DNA of 62,772 nucleotides from Bradyrhizobium oropedii (lineage in GTDB: Bacteria; Pseudomonadota; Alphaproteobacteria; Rhizobiales; Xanthobacteraceae). A model generated the notes under the pieces. That model was not told where the DNA came from, searched no databases, and saw only the letters and a program-made list of their open reading frames with translations. This document shows, piece by piece, positions 9,230 to 18,680 of this stretch; the stretch's first letter is position 1; every line of letters begins with the position of its first letter. The position numbers were made by a program, and so were the translations under genes. Location of the stretch: assembly GCF_020889685.1 (NCBI RefSeq), contig NZ_JACMYO010000022.1:1-62772 (forward strand). Direction: 5' to 3'.

Positions 9230-10090
9230 CTAGTCCTTGAAAACGACGGTTTTGGACCCGTTCAGGATGACGCGGCCGTCGATATGCCAGAATACGGCTC
9301 GCGACAGCACCCGCCGTTCGACGTCACGACCCTTGCGCACGAGATCGTCGGGTTGGTCATGATGCGAGACGCGCTCGACATCCTGCTCGATGATTGGGCC
9401 TTCATCGAGATCGGGCGTTACATAGTGGGCGGTGGCGCCAATCAGTTTGACGCCGCGGCCGTGCGCCTGGTGATACGGCTTTGCACCCTTGAAGCCGGGA
9501 AGGAAGGAATGGTGGATGTTGATGCAGCGCCCGGCGAGCTTCGCCGAAAGTTCGTCGGACAGGATCTGCATGTACCGGGCAAGAACGATGAGATCCACTT
9601 TCCGGTCCTCGACGATCTTCCAGATGACCGCTTCCTGTTGAGATTTGGTCTGTGATGTGACCGGCAGGTAATCGAACAGAATGGTGCTGAGATCGTGATG
9701 CGCGAAGGTCTCGACCGGATGGTTGGAGACAATGCCAGCAATATCGGCGGAGAGTTCGCCAATCCGCCACTTATAGAGCAGGTCCGCCAGGCAATGATCG
9801 AACCGCGACACGAGGATGAGCAGCTTGGGGCGTGCGGAACGCGGGCGAACCGTCCACCTCATTTGCAGCTCGTCGGCGACGATTGCGAAGGCTTCGCTGA
9901 AACCTTCCGCATTGTCGGTTCCGACGAAATTGAAGCGGATGCGGGCGAAGAAGGCGTTGGTCTCGACGTCGTCGTACTGATGCGATTCCTGGATATTGGC
10001 GCCGGCCTCGAACAGCGTTTTGGCAACGGCGGCAACTATGCCCGGCTTGTTGGGACACGAGAAGGTCAGAACGTAGCTATCTGAAGACAT
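9230..10090 (-). CDS. purU: Formyltetrahydrofolate deformylase
   Basis: PurU hydrolyses 10-formyl-THF to formate and THF. N-terminal ACT domain (about 8-80: [20 protein letters not shown]) and a C-terminal formyltransferase-like domain with [11 protein letters not shown] near 125, LARYMQILS near 185, the [20 protein letters not shown] catalytic stretch near 207-226, and the [14 protein letters not shown] end motif. 286 residues, as expected. It lies downstream of the gamma subunit gene and just ahead of folD. In C1-amine clusters this pair recycles THF and releases the former methyl group as formate. Confidence 0.93.
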   Translation of the reverse strand: MSSDSYVLTFSCPNKPGIVAAVAKTLFEAGANIQESHQYDDVETNAFFARIRFNFVGTDNAEGFSEAFAIVADELQMRWTVRPRSARPKLLILVSRFDHCLADLLYKWRIGELSADIAGIVSNHPVETFAHHDLSTILFDYLPVTSQTKSQQEAVIWKIVEDRKVDLIVLARYMQILSDELSAKLAGRCINIHHSFLPGFKGAKPYHQAHGRGVKLIGATAHYVTPDLDEGPIIEQDVERVSHHDQPDDLVRKGRDVERRVLSRAVFWHIDGRVILNGSKTVVFKD

Positions 10091-10120
10091 GGGCGTCTCA
10101 TGGAATAGGATATTTGCAGC

Positions 10121-10729
10121 TTACGGAGCGGCTTGGGTCTGCCAGTCGCAGCCAAACTCGGCGGCGCTGCTCGAGAACCAGCTTGAGAAGCTCTTGGCAA
10201 GGCCGCGGTACAAGGCAATCTCAAAGCAGGCGTTGCCGTCGGCATTGTCTTCGCAACGCCAGATCGTGACGCCGATATGGGCGACGATCGTAGTCGCTGC
10301 GGCTCCGACTTCGAACGCACGAGGATGGAGGTCGATCTGAAAGCCCTTGGCAAGGGCGTCTCTGATCGCATGTCCGCTGACGCGAAGAACAGCGTAGCCG
10401 CCGCTTTGATCCGACACGGACGCGAGCGGCGCGACGATCTGTCTGAGTGACATGCCAAACAGAGGACCGGCACTTTCGCTTATGGCGAGCCAGTAGTTCG
10501 GGCCGATGCCCGCGAAGGCGATCTCCCCCGCGCGCGCGATCGCAGGGCTCATGGGCAGATCGAGAAGGAAATGCTGCTTGATACGGTCTCGCAGCAAGGC
10601 GTGCTGTCCCTTGCGGGTCTGCATCGTTGCCAAGCCAAGTCCGCGCAGCTCGTAAATGGTGACACCACCACCGTGTTGCGATTGGCCGATGTCCAAGGCT
10701 GGGCGAGAGGATAGAACAGAATCAGCCAT
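10121..10729 (-). CDS. soxG: Sarcosine oxidase-type subunit gamma (MgdD-like)
   Basis: 202-residue gamma subunit of the heterotetrameric sarcosine oxidase / N-methylglutamate dehydrogenase family. It has the GcvT-related gamma fold: ELRGLGLATMQTRKGQ, then IGPNYWLAIS, VSDQSGGYAVLRVSGHAIRD and HIGVTIWRCED, all family-typical. No cofactor site of its own is expected. Its start overlaps the end of the alpha gene by 8 bases, showing coupled translation. Fourth gene of the beta-delta-alpha-gamma order. Confidence 0.85.
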   Translation of the reverse strand: MADSVLSSRPALDIGQSQHGGGVTIYELRGLGLATMQTRKGQHALLRDRIKQHFLLDLPMSPAIARAGEIAFAGIGPNYWLAISESAGPLFGMSLRQIVAPLASVSDQSGGYAVLRVSGHAIRDALAKGFQIDLHPRAFEVGAAATTIVAHIGVTIWRCEDNADGNACFEIALYRGLAKSFSSWFSSSAAEFGCDWQTQAAP

Positions 10730-13715
10730 GCAGACGTGTCCCTTCGGGATCGAAAAAGATGGGAGAGACGATTTCGACTTCGGTGTCGCGATTGCGGACC
10801 GGATCGTAGGCGCGCACTATTTCTCCGATGCGTGCCGGGCCGTTCTTGATCAGGCCGAGGCCGATCCAATGCTCAAGCATCGGCGAGAAGGCGACGGAAG
10901 TGACGTAACCTTGGTCATTTCCCATGTTCGGCTTCGCGCCGACGGCCAGGAAATGTGCGCCGGCATGCAGTCGCGCAGTCCTGGCAGCCGGCTTGATGCC
11001 GATCAGCGCTGGTCGCTCGGGATCGGCGAGTCCCGGACGCATCGCGAGCACGCGACCGATAAAGTCTTTCTTGCGCGACATCATACGGCCGAGGCCAAGA
11101 TCGGTCGCCGTCGTCATGCCGTTCAGTTCGTTGCTGGCGACGTGGCCTTTTTCGATGCGCATCACGCCCAGCGCTTCGGTGCCGTAGGGCACAATACCTA
11201 GTTCGCGGCCGGCCTCCATCATCGCCCGGATGGTGGCATCGCCGAATTGCGCCGGCACCGCCAGCTCGTAGGCAAGTTCGCCGGAAAAGGAGACTCGGAA
11301 CAGGCGGGCCGGAACGTTGCACCAGCTGAATTCGATGCAGCCTAAATAGGGAAGGGCGGTGTCGGAGATATCAGCGGCGTCACCGAGTAGCCGAGCCAGG
11401 AGCAGTCGGGAGTGCGGTCCGGCAATCGAGTATTGCGACCACTGCTCGGTGACGGACACGAGTTGAACATCGAGCTCAGGCCTGAGTACCTGGCGTGCGT
11501 GCTCAAGGTGTTGCATGACCTTGCCAGCGTTCGCGGTCGTCGTCGACACGACGTAGTGGTCGGCCGCGAAGCGGGCTGCGGTGCCGTCGTCCATAACGAG
11601 ACCGTCTTCGCGCAGCATCAGACCATAGCGAACCTTGCCGATCGGAAGCGTCGAGAACATATTGACGTAGACCCGATCCAGGAATGCACCCGCATCATTA
11701 CCCTGGACATCGATCTTGCCGAGAGTGGAGACGTCGCAGACGCCGATTTTGCCGCGAACCTCTCTGACTTCGCGCGACACTGTCGTCAGCCAGTGGGTCT
11801 CGCCGGGTCGAGCGAACCATTGCGCGCGGAGCCACTGCCCAGCCTCCACAAACGTGGCGCCGCATTCTTCGGCCCAACGATGGCCCGCGGTGAGGCGCGT
11901 CGGCTTGAAGGCTGGACCGCGATGATGACCAGCGAGCGCACCGATGGCAACCGGGGTATAGGGCGGACGGAACACGGTTGTGCCGACTTGCGACATCCGG
12001 CGTCCGGTGATTTGCGCCATCAAGGCATGACCATTGATGTTCGACGTTTTGCCCTGATCGGTGGCCATGCCAAGGGTCGTATATCGCTTCAGCAATTCCA
12101 CTGACTGAAAGCCTTCGCGGGCTGCGAGCGCGATGTCATTGCTTGTAACGTCGTGCTGAAAATCGACGAACGCTTTTGATCGGCTTTCGGCGACGTACCA
12201 GAAAGGCTTTGAGCTAATGTGCTCGTCATCGGCCTGAGGCAACGGATGATTCTGCACGGCACCCCCGGCTGCTTCTGCCGCTGCGGCGCCAGCCGCATCG
12301 CCTTCGCGGAGTGTGTCCGCAAGCGCAAAGGATCCCTGTGCGGCCCCTGCCACCGTCATACCGCGAGGAGGCGTATTTAGGACGAATCCCGCCAGCGTAT
12401 CCGACCAGCTCGGTCGGCTGCCGAGGTGGGTGGCCAGGGCGAGATTTGGAGTCCACCCGCCCGACATGGCCAGCAAGTCGACTTCAATATCGCTCGTTTG
12501 CCCATCCGCCGTGCGAACGGAGATGGTCTTGAGATCTTGGCTTCCGCGCGTCGTGAGAACTCGTGCGCCCGCAACGGTCCGGATACCCAACCGGCTCGCC
12601 TTTTCGGTGAGACGCGAGTCAATCTCCGTTCGCATGTCGATAATGATTTCCACCGGAATTCCGCTCCCGAGTAGATCGAAAGCGGTCGCCCATGCGTCAT
12701 CGCAGCCAGTGAAGATCGCGGCGCGGCGGCCAGCCGGGACGGCAAACCGGTTCAGGTAGGTGCGAACTGCCGAAGCCATCATTACCCCGGGCCGGTCATT
12801 GCCGCCGAACACGATGTGCCGCTCGATTGCGCCTGTAGCAAGTACCGCACGTTTGGCGACGATCTTCCAAAGCCGCTGCCGGGGTTGATGTGACGCCGGG
12901 ACCAAAAGGTGGTCGGAGACACGCTCGACCGCGCCGTAGGTTCCGCCGTCATAGACACCAAACACCGTGGTCCGGCGCAATACGCGAACATTCGACAGGG
13001 CATCGAGGGAAAGGCTCGCATGGTGCGCCCACGCGGAACCACTCTCGCCTCCGATTTCCCTGTTATCTCCATTGAGACGGCCCCCAAGGACGTAATCCTC
13101 GTCGCACAGGATGACCCGCGCGCCCGATCGGCCCGCGCTCAATGCCGCGGCAAGTCCTGCTGCACCGCCGCCGATGACGAGAACGTCACAGAAAGCGTAC
13201 AGCTTTTCGTAGATGTCCGGATCGGCTTCGGGGCTCGCGCGTCCGAGACCAGCGGCGCGCCGGATCGCCGGCTCGTAGACTCTCTCCCAAAAAGAAGCGG
13301 GCCACATGAAGGTCTTGTAGTAGAAGCCTGCGGCGAAAAATGGGGAGAGCACAGAGTTGACCGCGCCGACATCGAATTTGAGCGAAGGCCAGCGGTTCTG
13401 GCTTTGCGCTTCAAGACCGTCGAACAGCTCAACGATCGTCGCGCGCGTGTTCGGCTCGCGCCGAGCACCGCTCCGCAGCTCGACGAGCGCGTTTGGTTCC
13501 TCGCTGCCCGCGGTCAGGATACCGCGCGGCCGATGATATTTGAACGAGCGGCCGACGAGCTTGATGCCATTGCCGAGCAAGGCAGAGGCGAGCGTATCTC
13601 CTGCGTAGCCATGATAGCGCTCGCCGTCAAAGGTGAAGTTCAGCGGCCTGCTGCGATCGATTAGGCCGCCTTTCGGGAGCCGGCGAGGCTTCATGTACGA
13701 GGCTGCTGCGCTCAC
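10722..13715 (-). CDS. soxA: Sarcosine oxidase-type subunit alpha (MgdC-like)
   Basis: 997-residue multi-domain subunit of sarcosine oxidase / N-methylglutamate dehydrogenase. N-terminal 2Fe-2S ferredoxin-like part (about 15-110: FTFDGERYHGYAGDTLASAL, then SFKYHRPRG). An NAD-binding FAD-fold domain begins with VLVIGGGAAGLAAALSAGRSG near 175-195. The C-terminal half is GcvT-like and binds THF (from VFRPPYTPVAIGAL near 580, with GKIGVCDVSTLGKIDVQG near 680 and GYVTSVAFSPMLEHWIGLGL near the end). The GTG start at 13715 overlaps the delta stop by four bases. The THF-binding half fits the adjacent purU and folD. Confidence 0.92.
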   Translation of the reverse strand: MSAAASYMKPRRLPKGGLIDRSRPLNFTFDGERYHGYAGDTLASALLGNGIKLVGRSFKYHRPRGILTAGSEEPNALVELRSGARREPNTRATIVELFDGLEAQSQNRWPSLKFDVGAVNSVLSPFFAAGFYYKTFMWPASFWERVYEPAIRRAAGLGRASPEADPDIYEKLYAFCDVLVIGGGAAGLAAALSAGRSGARVILCDEDYVLGGRLNGDNREIGGESGSAWAHHASLSLDALSNVRVLRRTTVFGVYDGGTYGAVERVSDHLLVPASHQPRQRLWKIVAKRAVLATGAIERHIVFGGNDRPGVMMASAVRTYLNRFAVPAGRRAAIFTGCDDAWATAFDLLGSGIPVEIIIDMRTEIDSRLTEKASRLGIRTVAGARVLTTRGSQDLKTISVRTADGQTSDIEVDLLAMSGGWTPNLALATHLGSRPSWSDTLAGFVLNTPPRGMTVAGAAQGSFALADTLREGDAAGAAAAEAAGGAVQNHPLPQADDEHISSKPFWYVAESRSKAFVDFQHDVTSNDIALAAREGFQSVELLKRYTTLGMATDQGKTSNINGHALMAQITGRRMSQVGTTVFRPPYTPVAIGALAGHHRGPAFKPTRLTAGHRWAEECGATFVEAGQWLRAQWFARPGETHWLTTVSREVREVRGKIGVCDVSTLGKIDVQGNDAGAFLDRVYVNMFSTLPIGKVRYGLMLREDGLVMDDGTAARFAADHYVVSTTTANAGKVMQHLEHARQVLRPELDVQLVSVTEQWSQYSIAGPHSRLLLARLLGDAADISDTALPYLGCIEFSWCNVPARLFRVSFSGELAYELAVPAQFGDATIRAMMEAGRELGIVPYGTEALGVMRIEKGHVASNELNGMTTATDLGLGRMMSRKKDFIGRVLAMRPGLADPERPALIGIKPAARTARLHAGAHFLAVGAKPNMGNDQGYVTSVAFSPMLEHWIGLGLIKNGPARIGEIVRAYDPVRNRDTEVEIVSPIFFDPEGTRLHG

Positions 13716-13975
13716 GAAGGCTCTCCAGCGGCAAACGTCGCGCCGAAAATTTCATGCGTGCGGGTATCGCGAGTGACGCGCAGCCAGCTTCGGCATCCGC
13801 CGCCGTGATACCAGAGATCCTCATGACGGCCCGCGGGATTGTCGCGCAGATAAACCGCTTCATAGAGCTGCCGCGATACATCCGACCCAGATGTCTCGGG
13901 TCGGCGCTTGGCGTCGCCGTAATAGGCGAACTCGCTTGCATCGCGCGGGCCGCAGAAGGGACATTCGATACGCAT
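13712..13975 (-). CDS. soxD: Sarcosine oxidase-type subunit delta (MgdB-like)
   Basis: Small zinc-binding subunit, 87 residues from the ATG at 13975 (an in-frame TTG lies 12 bases earlier). It starts MRIECPFCGPRD, the first Cys pair of the zinc knuckle. The usual YRDNPAG-like stretch follows (VYLRDNPAGRHEDLWYHGGG) with CRSWLRVTRDT, which supplies the remaining ligands. The alpha gene starts inside its stop. The family bridges alpha and beta subunits. Confidence 0.9.
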   Translation of the reverse strand: MRIECPFCGPRDASEFAYYGDAKRRPETSGSDVSRQLYEAVYLRDNPAGRHEDLWYHGGGCRSWLRVTRDTRTHEIFGATFAAGEPS

Positions 13976-13983
13976 GTCAGTTC

Positions 13984-15234
13984 TCAATGCAGGTTCGGTT
14001 GGGCACCCTGGCCCTTTTCGTCAATGATGTGGCCTGTCTCGAAGCGATCGAGACGGTAGGCGGCCGTGACCGGGTGGGGCTCGTCGCGCGCGAGCAGGTG
14101 CGCGAAGCACCACCCGGAAGCCGGCGTTGCCTTGAAGCCGCCGTAGCACCAGCCGGCGTTGAGATAGAGACCGTCGACCGGCGTCTTATCTATGATCGGT
14201 GAGCCGTCCATCGACATGTCGACCAATCCGCCCCATGAGCGCAGGATGCGCAGCCGGCCGATTGCAGGCATCAGCGCCATACCGCCTTCGCAGACGTCTT
14301 CGACGGTCGGCAGATTGCCGCGCTGGGCGTAGGAGTTGTAGCCGTCGATGTCGCCGCCGAACACGAGCCCGCCTTTGTCGGACTGACTGATATAGAAATG
14401 ACCTGCGCCGAAGGTGACGACGCCCGGAATGAAAGGTTTGATCGCCTCCGACACGAAGGCCTGCAGCACATGGCTTTCGATCGGAAGTTTCAAGTCCGCA
14501 AGTGCGGCGACGCGCGAGCTGCTACCGGCGACGGCCAGCCCCATCTTCCTGGCGCCGATCCTGCCCCTGGTCGTCTCGACCCCAACCACACGGCGGCCCT
14601 CACGCAGAAAGCCGGTGACCTCGCAGTTCTGGATGATATCGACCCCGCGATCACTGGCGCCTCGGGCGTAACCCCACACGACCGCATCATGCCGGGCAGT
14701 TCCGCCTCGTCGCTGCAGCAGGCCGCCCCTGATAGGGAAGCGTGCATTGTCGAAATCGAGCATCGGAAGTATCCGGCGCACGGCCGCGGCATCGAGCAGC
14801 TCTGCGCCGGCGCCGGCAAGGATCATCGCGTTGCCGCGCCGGGCGAAAGCATCGCGCTGGGCGTCAGAGTGATAGAGGTTGAGCACGCCACGTTGGCTGA
14901 CCATCGCATTGTAGTTGAGTTCCTGCTCGAGCCCTTCCCACAGCTTCATCGACCATTCGTAGAAAGCCTCGTTGCCGGGCAGGAGATAGTTTGAGCGGAT
15001 GATCGTGGTGTTCCGCCCAGAATTGCCGGAGCCGATGTATCCCTTCTCGAGCACCGCCACGTTCTTGATGCCGTGCTCTTTGGCGAGGTAATAGGCGGTG
15101 GCGAGACCATGTCCTCCGCCACCGATGATGATGATGTCGTAATGCGGGCGGGGAGCCGCATCACGCCATGCCGGCTGCCAATCGCGATGTCCGCGAAGTG
15201 CTTGCCAGGCGAGGTTCAGGAATGAATAGCGCAT
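13984..15234 (-). CDS. soxB: Sarcosine oxidase-type subunit beta (MgdA-like)
   Basis: Flavoprotein subunit that oxidises the N-methyl amine (sarcosine or N-methylglutamate). About 416 residues from the MRYSFLNLAWQALRGH start at 15234; an upstream start at 15303 would overlap the divergent regulator gene. The FAD dinucleotide fold IIIIGGGGHGLATAYYLAKE is near 32-51. Further family marks: GSGNSGRNTTIIRSNYL near 75, GGDIDGYNSY and MDGSPIIDKTPVDGLYLNAGWCYGGFKATPASG near the C-terminus (positions read in parts), which includes the covalent-flavin region. First gene of the minus-strand operon soxBDAG-purU-folD. Specificity is undecided from sequence. The linked mgs-type genes favour N-methylglutamate. 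Confidence 0.9.
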   Translation of the reverse strand: MRYSFLNLAWQALRGHRDWQPAWRDAAPRPHYDIIIIGGGGHGLATAYYLAKEHGIKNVAVLEKGYIGSGNSGRNTTIIRSNYLLPGNEAFYEWSMKLWEGLEQELNYNAMVSQRGVLNLYHSDAQRDAFARRGNAMILAGAGAELLDAAAVRRILPMLDFDNARFPIRGGLLQRRGGTARHDAVVWGYARGASDRGVDIIQNCEVTGFLREGRRVVGVETTRGRIGARKMGLAVAGSSSRVAALADLKLPIESHVLQAFVSEAIKPFIPGVVTFGAGHFYISQSDKGGLVFGGDIDGYNSYAQRGNLPTVEDVCEGGMALMPAIGRLRILRSWGGLVDMSMDGSPIIDKTPVDGLYLNAGWCYGGFKATPASGWCFAHLLARDEPHPVTAAYRLDRFETGHIIDEKGQGAQPNLH

Positions 15235-15296
15235 AGGAGCTGAGCCGTTCGAAGCGAACTTGTAGGAGGCATCATGCGCTGCTATTGATTGCGCAT
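15235..15296. promoter_or_regulatory. Short divergent promoter region soxB / GlxA-type regulator
   Basis: Only about 60 bp separate the likely start of soxB and the ATG of the AraC-type regulator. Both promoters, and probably the operator, must lie here or inside the 5' ends of the genes. Confidence 0.4.
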
Positions 15297-16316
15297 ATGG
15301 CAAAAAACGACCAAAAAATGGCTATTTACGACATCGCACGGACGCGCCGGATCGGCTTCCTGCTGATCCCAGGCTTTGCACTGATGTCCTATGCGTCGGC
15401 GGTCGAGCCGTTGCGCGCCGCCAACGTTCTGGCCGGCAAAAACCTCTACAGTTGGCGGCATATCTCGGTCCGCGGCAGCGATATTGCCGCCTCAAACGGT
15501 GTCCGGATTCAGGCCGATGCTAGCATCAGCAATGCCGGTCGGCTCGATAGAATCGTGGTTTGTGCGGGCGGCAATCCCCAAGCCTTTGATCACCCGCCGA
15601 CGTTTGCTTTCCTGCGTAAGGCGGCCCGCCACGGGATACAACTGGGCGGCGTGTCAGCCGCACCTTATCTCCTCGCGCGGGCCGGACTGCTTGACGGATA
15701 TCGATGCACCGTGCATTGGGAGCACATCCCGGCATTCACAGAGACGTTCCCATTCCTGCATCTCAGTCGCTCATTGTACGAGATCGATCGCGACCGCTTC
15801 ACTTGCGCCGGGGGCATTGCAGCGCTCGATATGATGCACGCCATGATCCGCATCGATCACGGTGCGGAGTTGGCCTCGGCCATCAGTGATTGGTTTCTCC
15901 AAACAGAAGTGCGCCGTGGTGAGGTTGCCCAGCGGCTGTCCCCCACCGAGCGCTTCGGGGTCCATCATCCCGGGTTGGTTCAGGCGTTGCTGCGGATGGA
16001 AAGGGAGATCGAAATGCCATTGTCGCCACGTGAACTGTCCGACATCGCGGGCGTTTCGCTGCGCCAGCTTGAGCGCCTGTTTGCGCGCCATCTCGGCACC
16101 ACGATCCATCGGCACTACCGGCGGACTCGGCTTGAACACGCCAGGGTCCTGTTGCGCCAGACTACGAAGTCGATCAGAGAAATTGCGCTTGCAACCGGTT
16201 TCGCCGTGCCGACTCAGTTCTCAAGAAGTTACAGGTTACACTTTGGAGTTGCGCCTGCTCATGAGCGAAAAGTCGCCTCGCTGCGCTCGCAGCGACAGGA
16301 CGAAGAGCTCCCATAG
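15297..16316 (+). CDS. glxA: GlxA-family AraC regulator with DJ-1/PfpI-like domain
   Basis: Transcription activator of the GlxA/GbdR type, 339 residues from the ATG at 15297. The N-terminal amidotransferase-like (DJ-1/PfpI) sensor domain covers about 15-185 (IGFLLIPGFALMSYASAVEP, then GVSAAPYLLARAGLLDG at the nucleophile elbow, with Ala-Ala where active amidotransferases have Cys). The AraC double helix-turn-helix covers about 225-325 (MPLSPRELSDIAGVSLRQLE, then SIREIALATGFAVPTQFSRS). Regulators of this family control glycine-betaine, carnitine or sarcosine genes. Divergence from soxB makes it the obvious activator of the oxidase operon. Confidence 0.9.
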   Translation: MAKNDQKMAIYDIARTRRIGFLLIPGFALMSYASAVEPLRAANVLAGKNLYSWRHISVRGSDIAASNGVRIQADASISNAGRLDRIVVCAGGNPQAFDHPPTFAFLRKAARHGIQLGGVSAAPYLLARAGLLDGYRCTVHWEHIPAFTETFPFLHLSRSLYEIDRDRFTCAGGIAALDMMHAMIRIDHGAELASAISDWFLQTEVRRGEVAQRLSPTERFGVHHPGLVQALLRMEREIEMPLSPRELSDIAGVSLRQLERLFARHLGTTIHRHYRRTRLEHARVLLRQTTKSIREIALATGFAVPTQFSRSYRLHFGVAPAHERKVASLRSQRQDEELP

Positions 16317-16339
16317 AAGCGGGACCGAGTGGAGCTTTC

Positions 16340-16609
16340 GAATCGCCTTCGGGTAGTGGACCCAGCGCTCGCACACCCGCTCATCGGACAGCTCGTAAAC
16401 GTGCTCGAGCAACAACAGACCGATCATGAGGCGGTCTCGATCCTGGGCTTGCCGTTCTCGCTGTAGGGCGAGGCGATTTCCCCGTCGATCCAGTCCCAAT
16501 CGATCTTGTCGGCAAGCAGAACCAGCTCGTGCTTCATGTCCGATGATCTGGTCCAGCCGTACCAGAACATATCGTTCGATCCCGTCGTCTTATGCTTCTT
16601 CGGCCGCAT
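16340..16609 (-). pseudogene. IS5-family transposase, N-terminal remnant
   Basis: From MRPKKHKTTGSNDMF (start near 16609) through DKIDWDWIDGEIASPYSENG to RLMIGLLLLEHVYELSDERV and CERWV in a shifted frame, this is the first 70 or so residues of an IS5-type transposase. After CERWVHYP it runs into unrelated sequence, so the catalytic part is gone. Confidence 0.75.
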
Positions 16610-17039
16610 CGTCCCCGCCAGAAGCACGGTTCACAACGAACAGGAATCCACAGAACGAATTTGCAAGGTTTGCGGCGCGCGAGCCTTCCCTGCAATCTCA
16701 AACGCCCACAAATCTCCCGCTCAATCGCTTAAAGGGCTGTTCACAGAGAACCGGACAGATGAATGTGTCGATTTCTTTCCCAAATTTGGTTCGGTCGGCA
16801 TCCACATTGCTTCTTTCGAGGCCTGCTCAAACGTCACTCACGTTGCGGCCCGTCGGATCGCTGACCGTCCAAGACGACCTTTGTCACGAGGCTTCGATCC
16901 GTCAGTCCCCTTCCGAACCGATCGTCAGTACCAAGTCAATCGACAACTTTCTGGGTGGACTCCTCTTTCACTGATGATACGCGCCTTCGGGGCGCATTCC
17001 CCAATTTCCCGCATAGCTCGGTCAACCGTATGGGGCGGT
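16610..17039. other. Gene-poor stretch between IS5 remnant and aminotransferase
   Basis: No intact gene. Plus-strand frames are open for up to about 200 codons but show no family I recognise and no ribosome site. Treated as decayed sequence. Confidence 0.3.
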
Positions 17040-18302
17040 TCATTGCAACCCAGTCTGTTTCAGTGTTTCGGCCAACGATTCTTCAAATATCTCAAGTCCT
17101 TGACTTAGTGTATCAGTGTCGATCGTGAGTGCAGGCAAGAATTGTACAACCTGATCAACGGGTCCGCATCGTTGGACCATCAATCCCTTCTCAAATGCCT
17201 TACGCGTCGTGGCCTCTGCGATTTCGGCCATCTGGCAATCAAATCCAAGCACCATGCCCCGCCCTCGAACGGCAAAACTGTTTCTATGCTCGGACGCGAT
17301 CGCCTCAAGCCGCTGGCGTATAAGCTCGCCCACACGCCTAACACCCTGCGAAAACGTCCGGCTGCACCAGTAGATATTTATGGCTTCGGTTGCACATACA
17401 AGTGCAAGGTTGTTTCCTCGAAACGTGCACTTATGTTCTTCTGGATACAACGAGTCTAGCTCCTCCTTTATCAACAACATCGATAATGGCAGACCATACC
17501 CGCTTAGCGAATTCGACAGTACAACAATATCCGGCGAAAGAGCTGCGAACTCGAAGCTAAAGAATTCGCCCGTGCGACCACAGCCCATCTGGATATCGTC
17601 GACTATAAGAAGGGCGCCCACATCTCTCGCTATGGCCTCAATTGATTGCAACCATTCCTTACCAGCTATATTAACACCACCTTCCCCCTGCACGGTTTCG
17701 ACGAGAATAGCGGCTGGGCGATCGATACCACTGCCCTCGTCCGTCAACACCTTTCGTAGATAGTCAGCCGTATTAACAGTCGATCCAAGATAGCCATCAT
17801 AGGGCATGAAGATCGCGCCGGACAAAGAAACGCCGCTCGCCCTGCGGTAAGAACGATTGCCGCTCGCGGCAATTGCTCCTAAAGTCATGCCATGATGTCC
17901 ATTTGTAAATGAAATGACGTTTTGACGTCCTGTGATCTTGCGCGAGAGCTTTAAAGCCGCCTCAATAGCATCGGCACCGGTTGGCCCCGTGAATTGGAAC
18001 CGGTATTGCAGATTCCGCTCCCGAAGTATGACAGAGCTGAAAATATCCATGAATTTCAGCTTTGCAGGAGTGGCTATGTCAAGCCCTTGGACTACGGCGT
18101 CCGATGCTAGATACTCGATAACAGCAGCTTTGATCCCGTGGTTGTTGTGGCCATAGTTGAGCGTTCCAGCCCCAGAGAGGAAGTCAATGACCTTTCGACC
18201 GTCCTCCGTTAACAGTATGGAGCCGCGCGCGCGACTGAAAATAGCCGGAAACGAACGTGAGCACAGGGGCGCGCATGATTCTAGAACTTCTAGAGCGCGC
18301 AT
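17040..18302 (-). CDS. EctB-like class III aminotransferase homologue lacking the PLP lysine
   Basis: 420 residues, closest in motif to diaminobutyrate-2-oxoglutarate aminotransferases (EctB type): FQFTGPTGADAIEAALKLSR near 100-120, NVISFTNGHHGMTLGAIAAS, LIVDDIQMGCGRTGEFFSFE near 232-250 with the PLP-ring Asp, and HKCTFRGNN. The Schiff-base lysine in the usual LSKSxSGYGLP motif is Asn264 (LSNSLSGYGLP, codon AAT at 17511-17513). The frame is otherwise intact from a strong ribosome site (GGGGGGAA, about 18310-18317) before the ATG at 18302. Normal transamination is not expected. It may be newly purposed, a partner subunit, or a recent dead gene. It lies 2 kb from, and divergent to, the four-gene biosynthetic operon at 20385. 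Confidence 0.85.
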   Translation of the reverse strand: MRALEVLESCAPLCSRSFPAIFSRARGSILLTEDGRKVIDFLSGAGTLNYGHNNHGIKAAVIEYLASDAVVQGLDIATPAKLKFMDIFSSVILRERNLQYRFQFTGPTGADAIEAALKLSRKITGRQNVISFTNGHHGMTLGAIAASGNRSYRRASGVSLSGAIFMPYDGYLGSTVNTADYLRKVLTDEGSGIDRPAAILVETVQGEGGVNIAGKEWLQSIEAIARDVGALLIVDDIQMGCGRTGEFFSFEFAALSPDIVVLSNSLSGYGLPLSMLLIKEELDSLYPEEHKCTFRGNNLALVCATEAINIYWCSRTFSQGVRRVGELIRQRLEAIASEHRNSFAVRGRGMVLGFDCQMAEIAEATTRKAFEKGLMVQRCGPVDQVVQFLPALTIDTDTLSQGLEIFEESLAETLKQTGLQ

Positions 18303-18680
18303 ATTTCGTTCCCCCCAAATAACTTCCTCAATGATCGCCTCCTCCGCGAGTACGGTTTTCAAAAAAAGCAACTTCTGCTATGCATACAAGGACCGGAACG
18401 TCGGCGCGCTTCTGCGGTCACTTATGTGGCAACGCTTGTCTCCGAGAACGGCTCCACTCACTTACCTAAGAACAGGGAATAACGGACCTCCTAATATTGG
18501 TAGTCTTGTACGATTGCGAGTTACGCATGTGCAGTTAGCGTCGGGAGGTGCGGGAGAGTTAAGCTGGCCTGCGACCAGTATGGGCGGCGAGTGCACCGAA
18601 TCCTGACATACCATACCGTGCTCGACATTCCGTCTGGCGTGGAGTGGGGGGGCAGCGGCCCAGAGCTATCGGTGAACGTT
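18303..18680. other. Upstream region of the class III aminotransferase
   Basis: No gene seen. A longer in-frame start at 18371 is less likely than 18302. I searched for a sigma-54 site of the TGGCAC-N5-TTGC type by eye and found only a poor match on the wrong strand near 18426. Confidence 0.3.

Noticed and set aside
8645..9655. 336-codon plus-strand ORF across folD and purU
   Set aside because: Antisense shadow of two well-recognised genes; no family text and no ribosome site.
11412..13664. Long plus-strand ORFs opposite the alpha subunit gene
   Set aside because: Shadows of a 997-residue gene with clear domains on the minus strand.
18420..18440. Possible sigma-54 (-24/-12) site
   Set aside because: GG-GC spacing is wrong and it lies on the strand opposite to the nearby gene.
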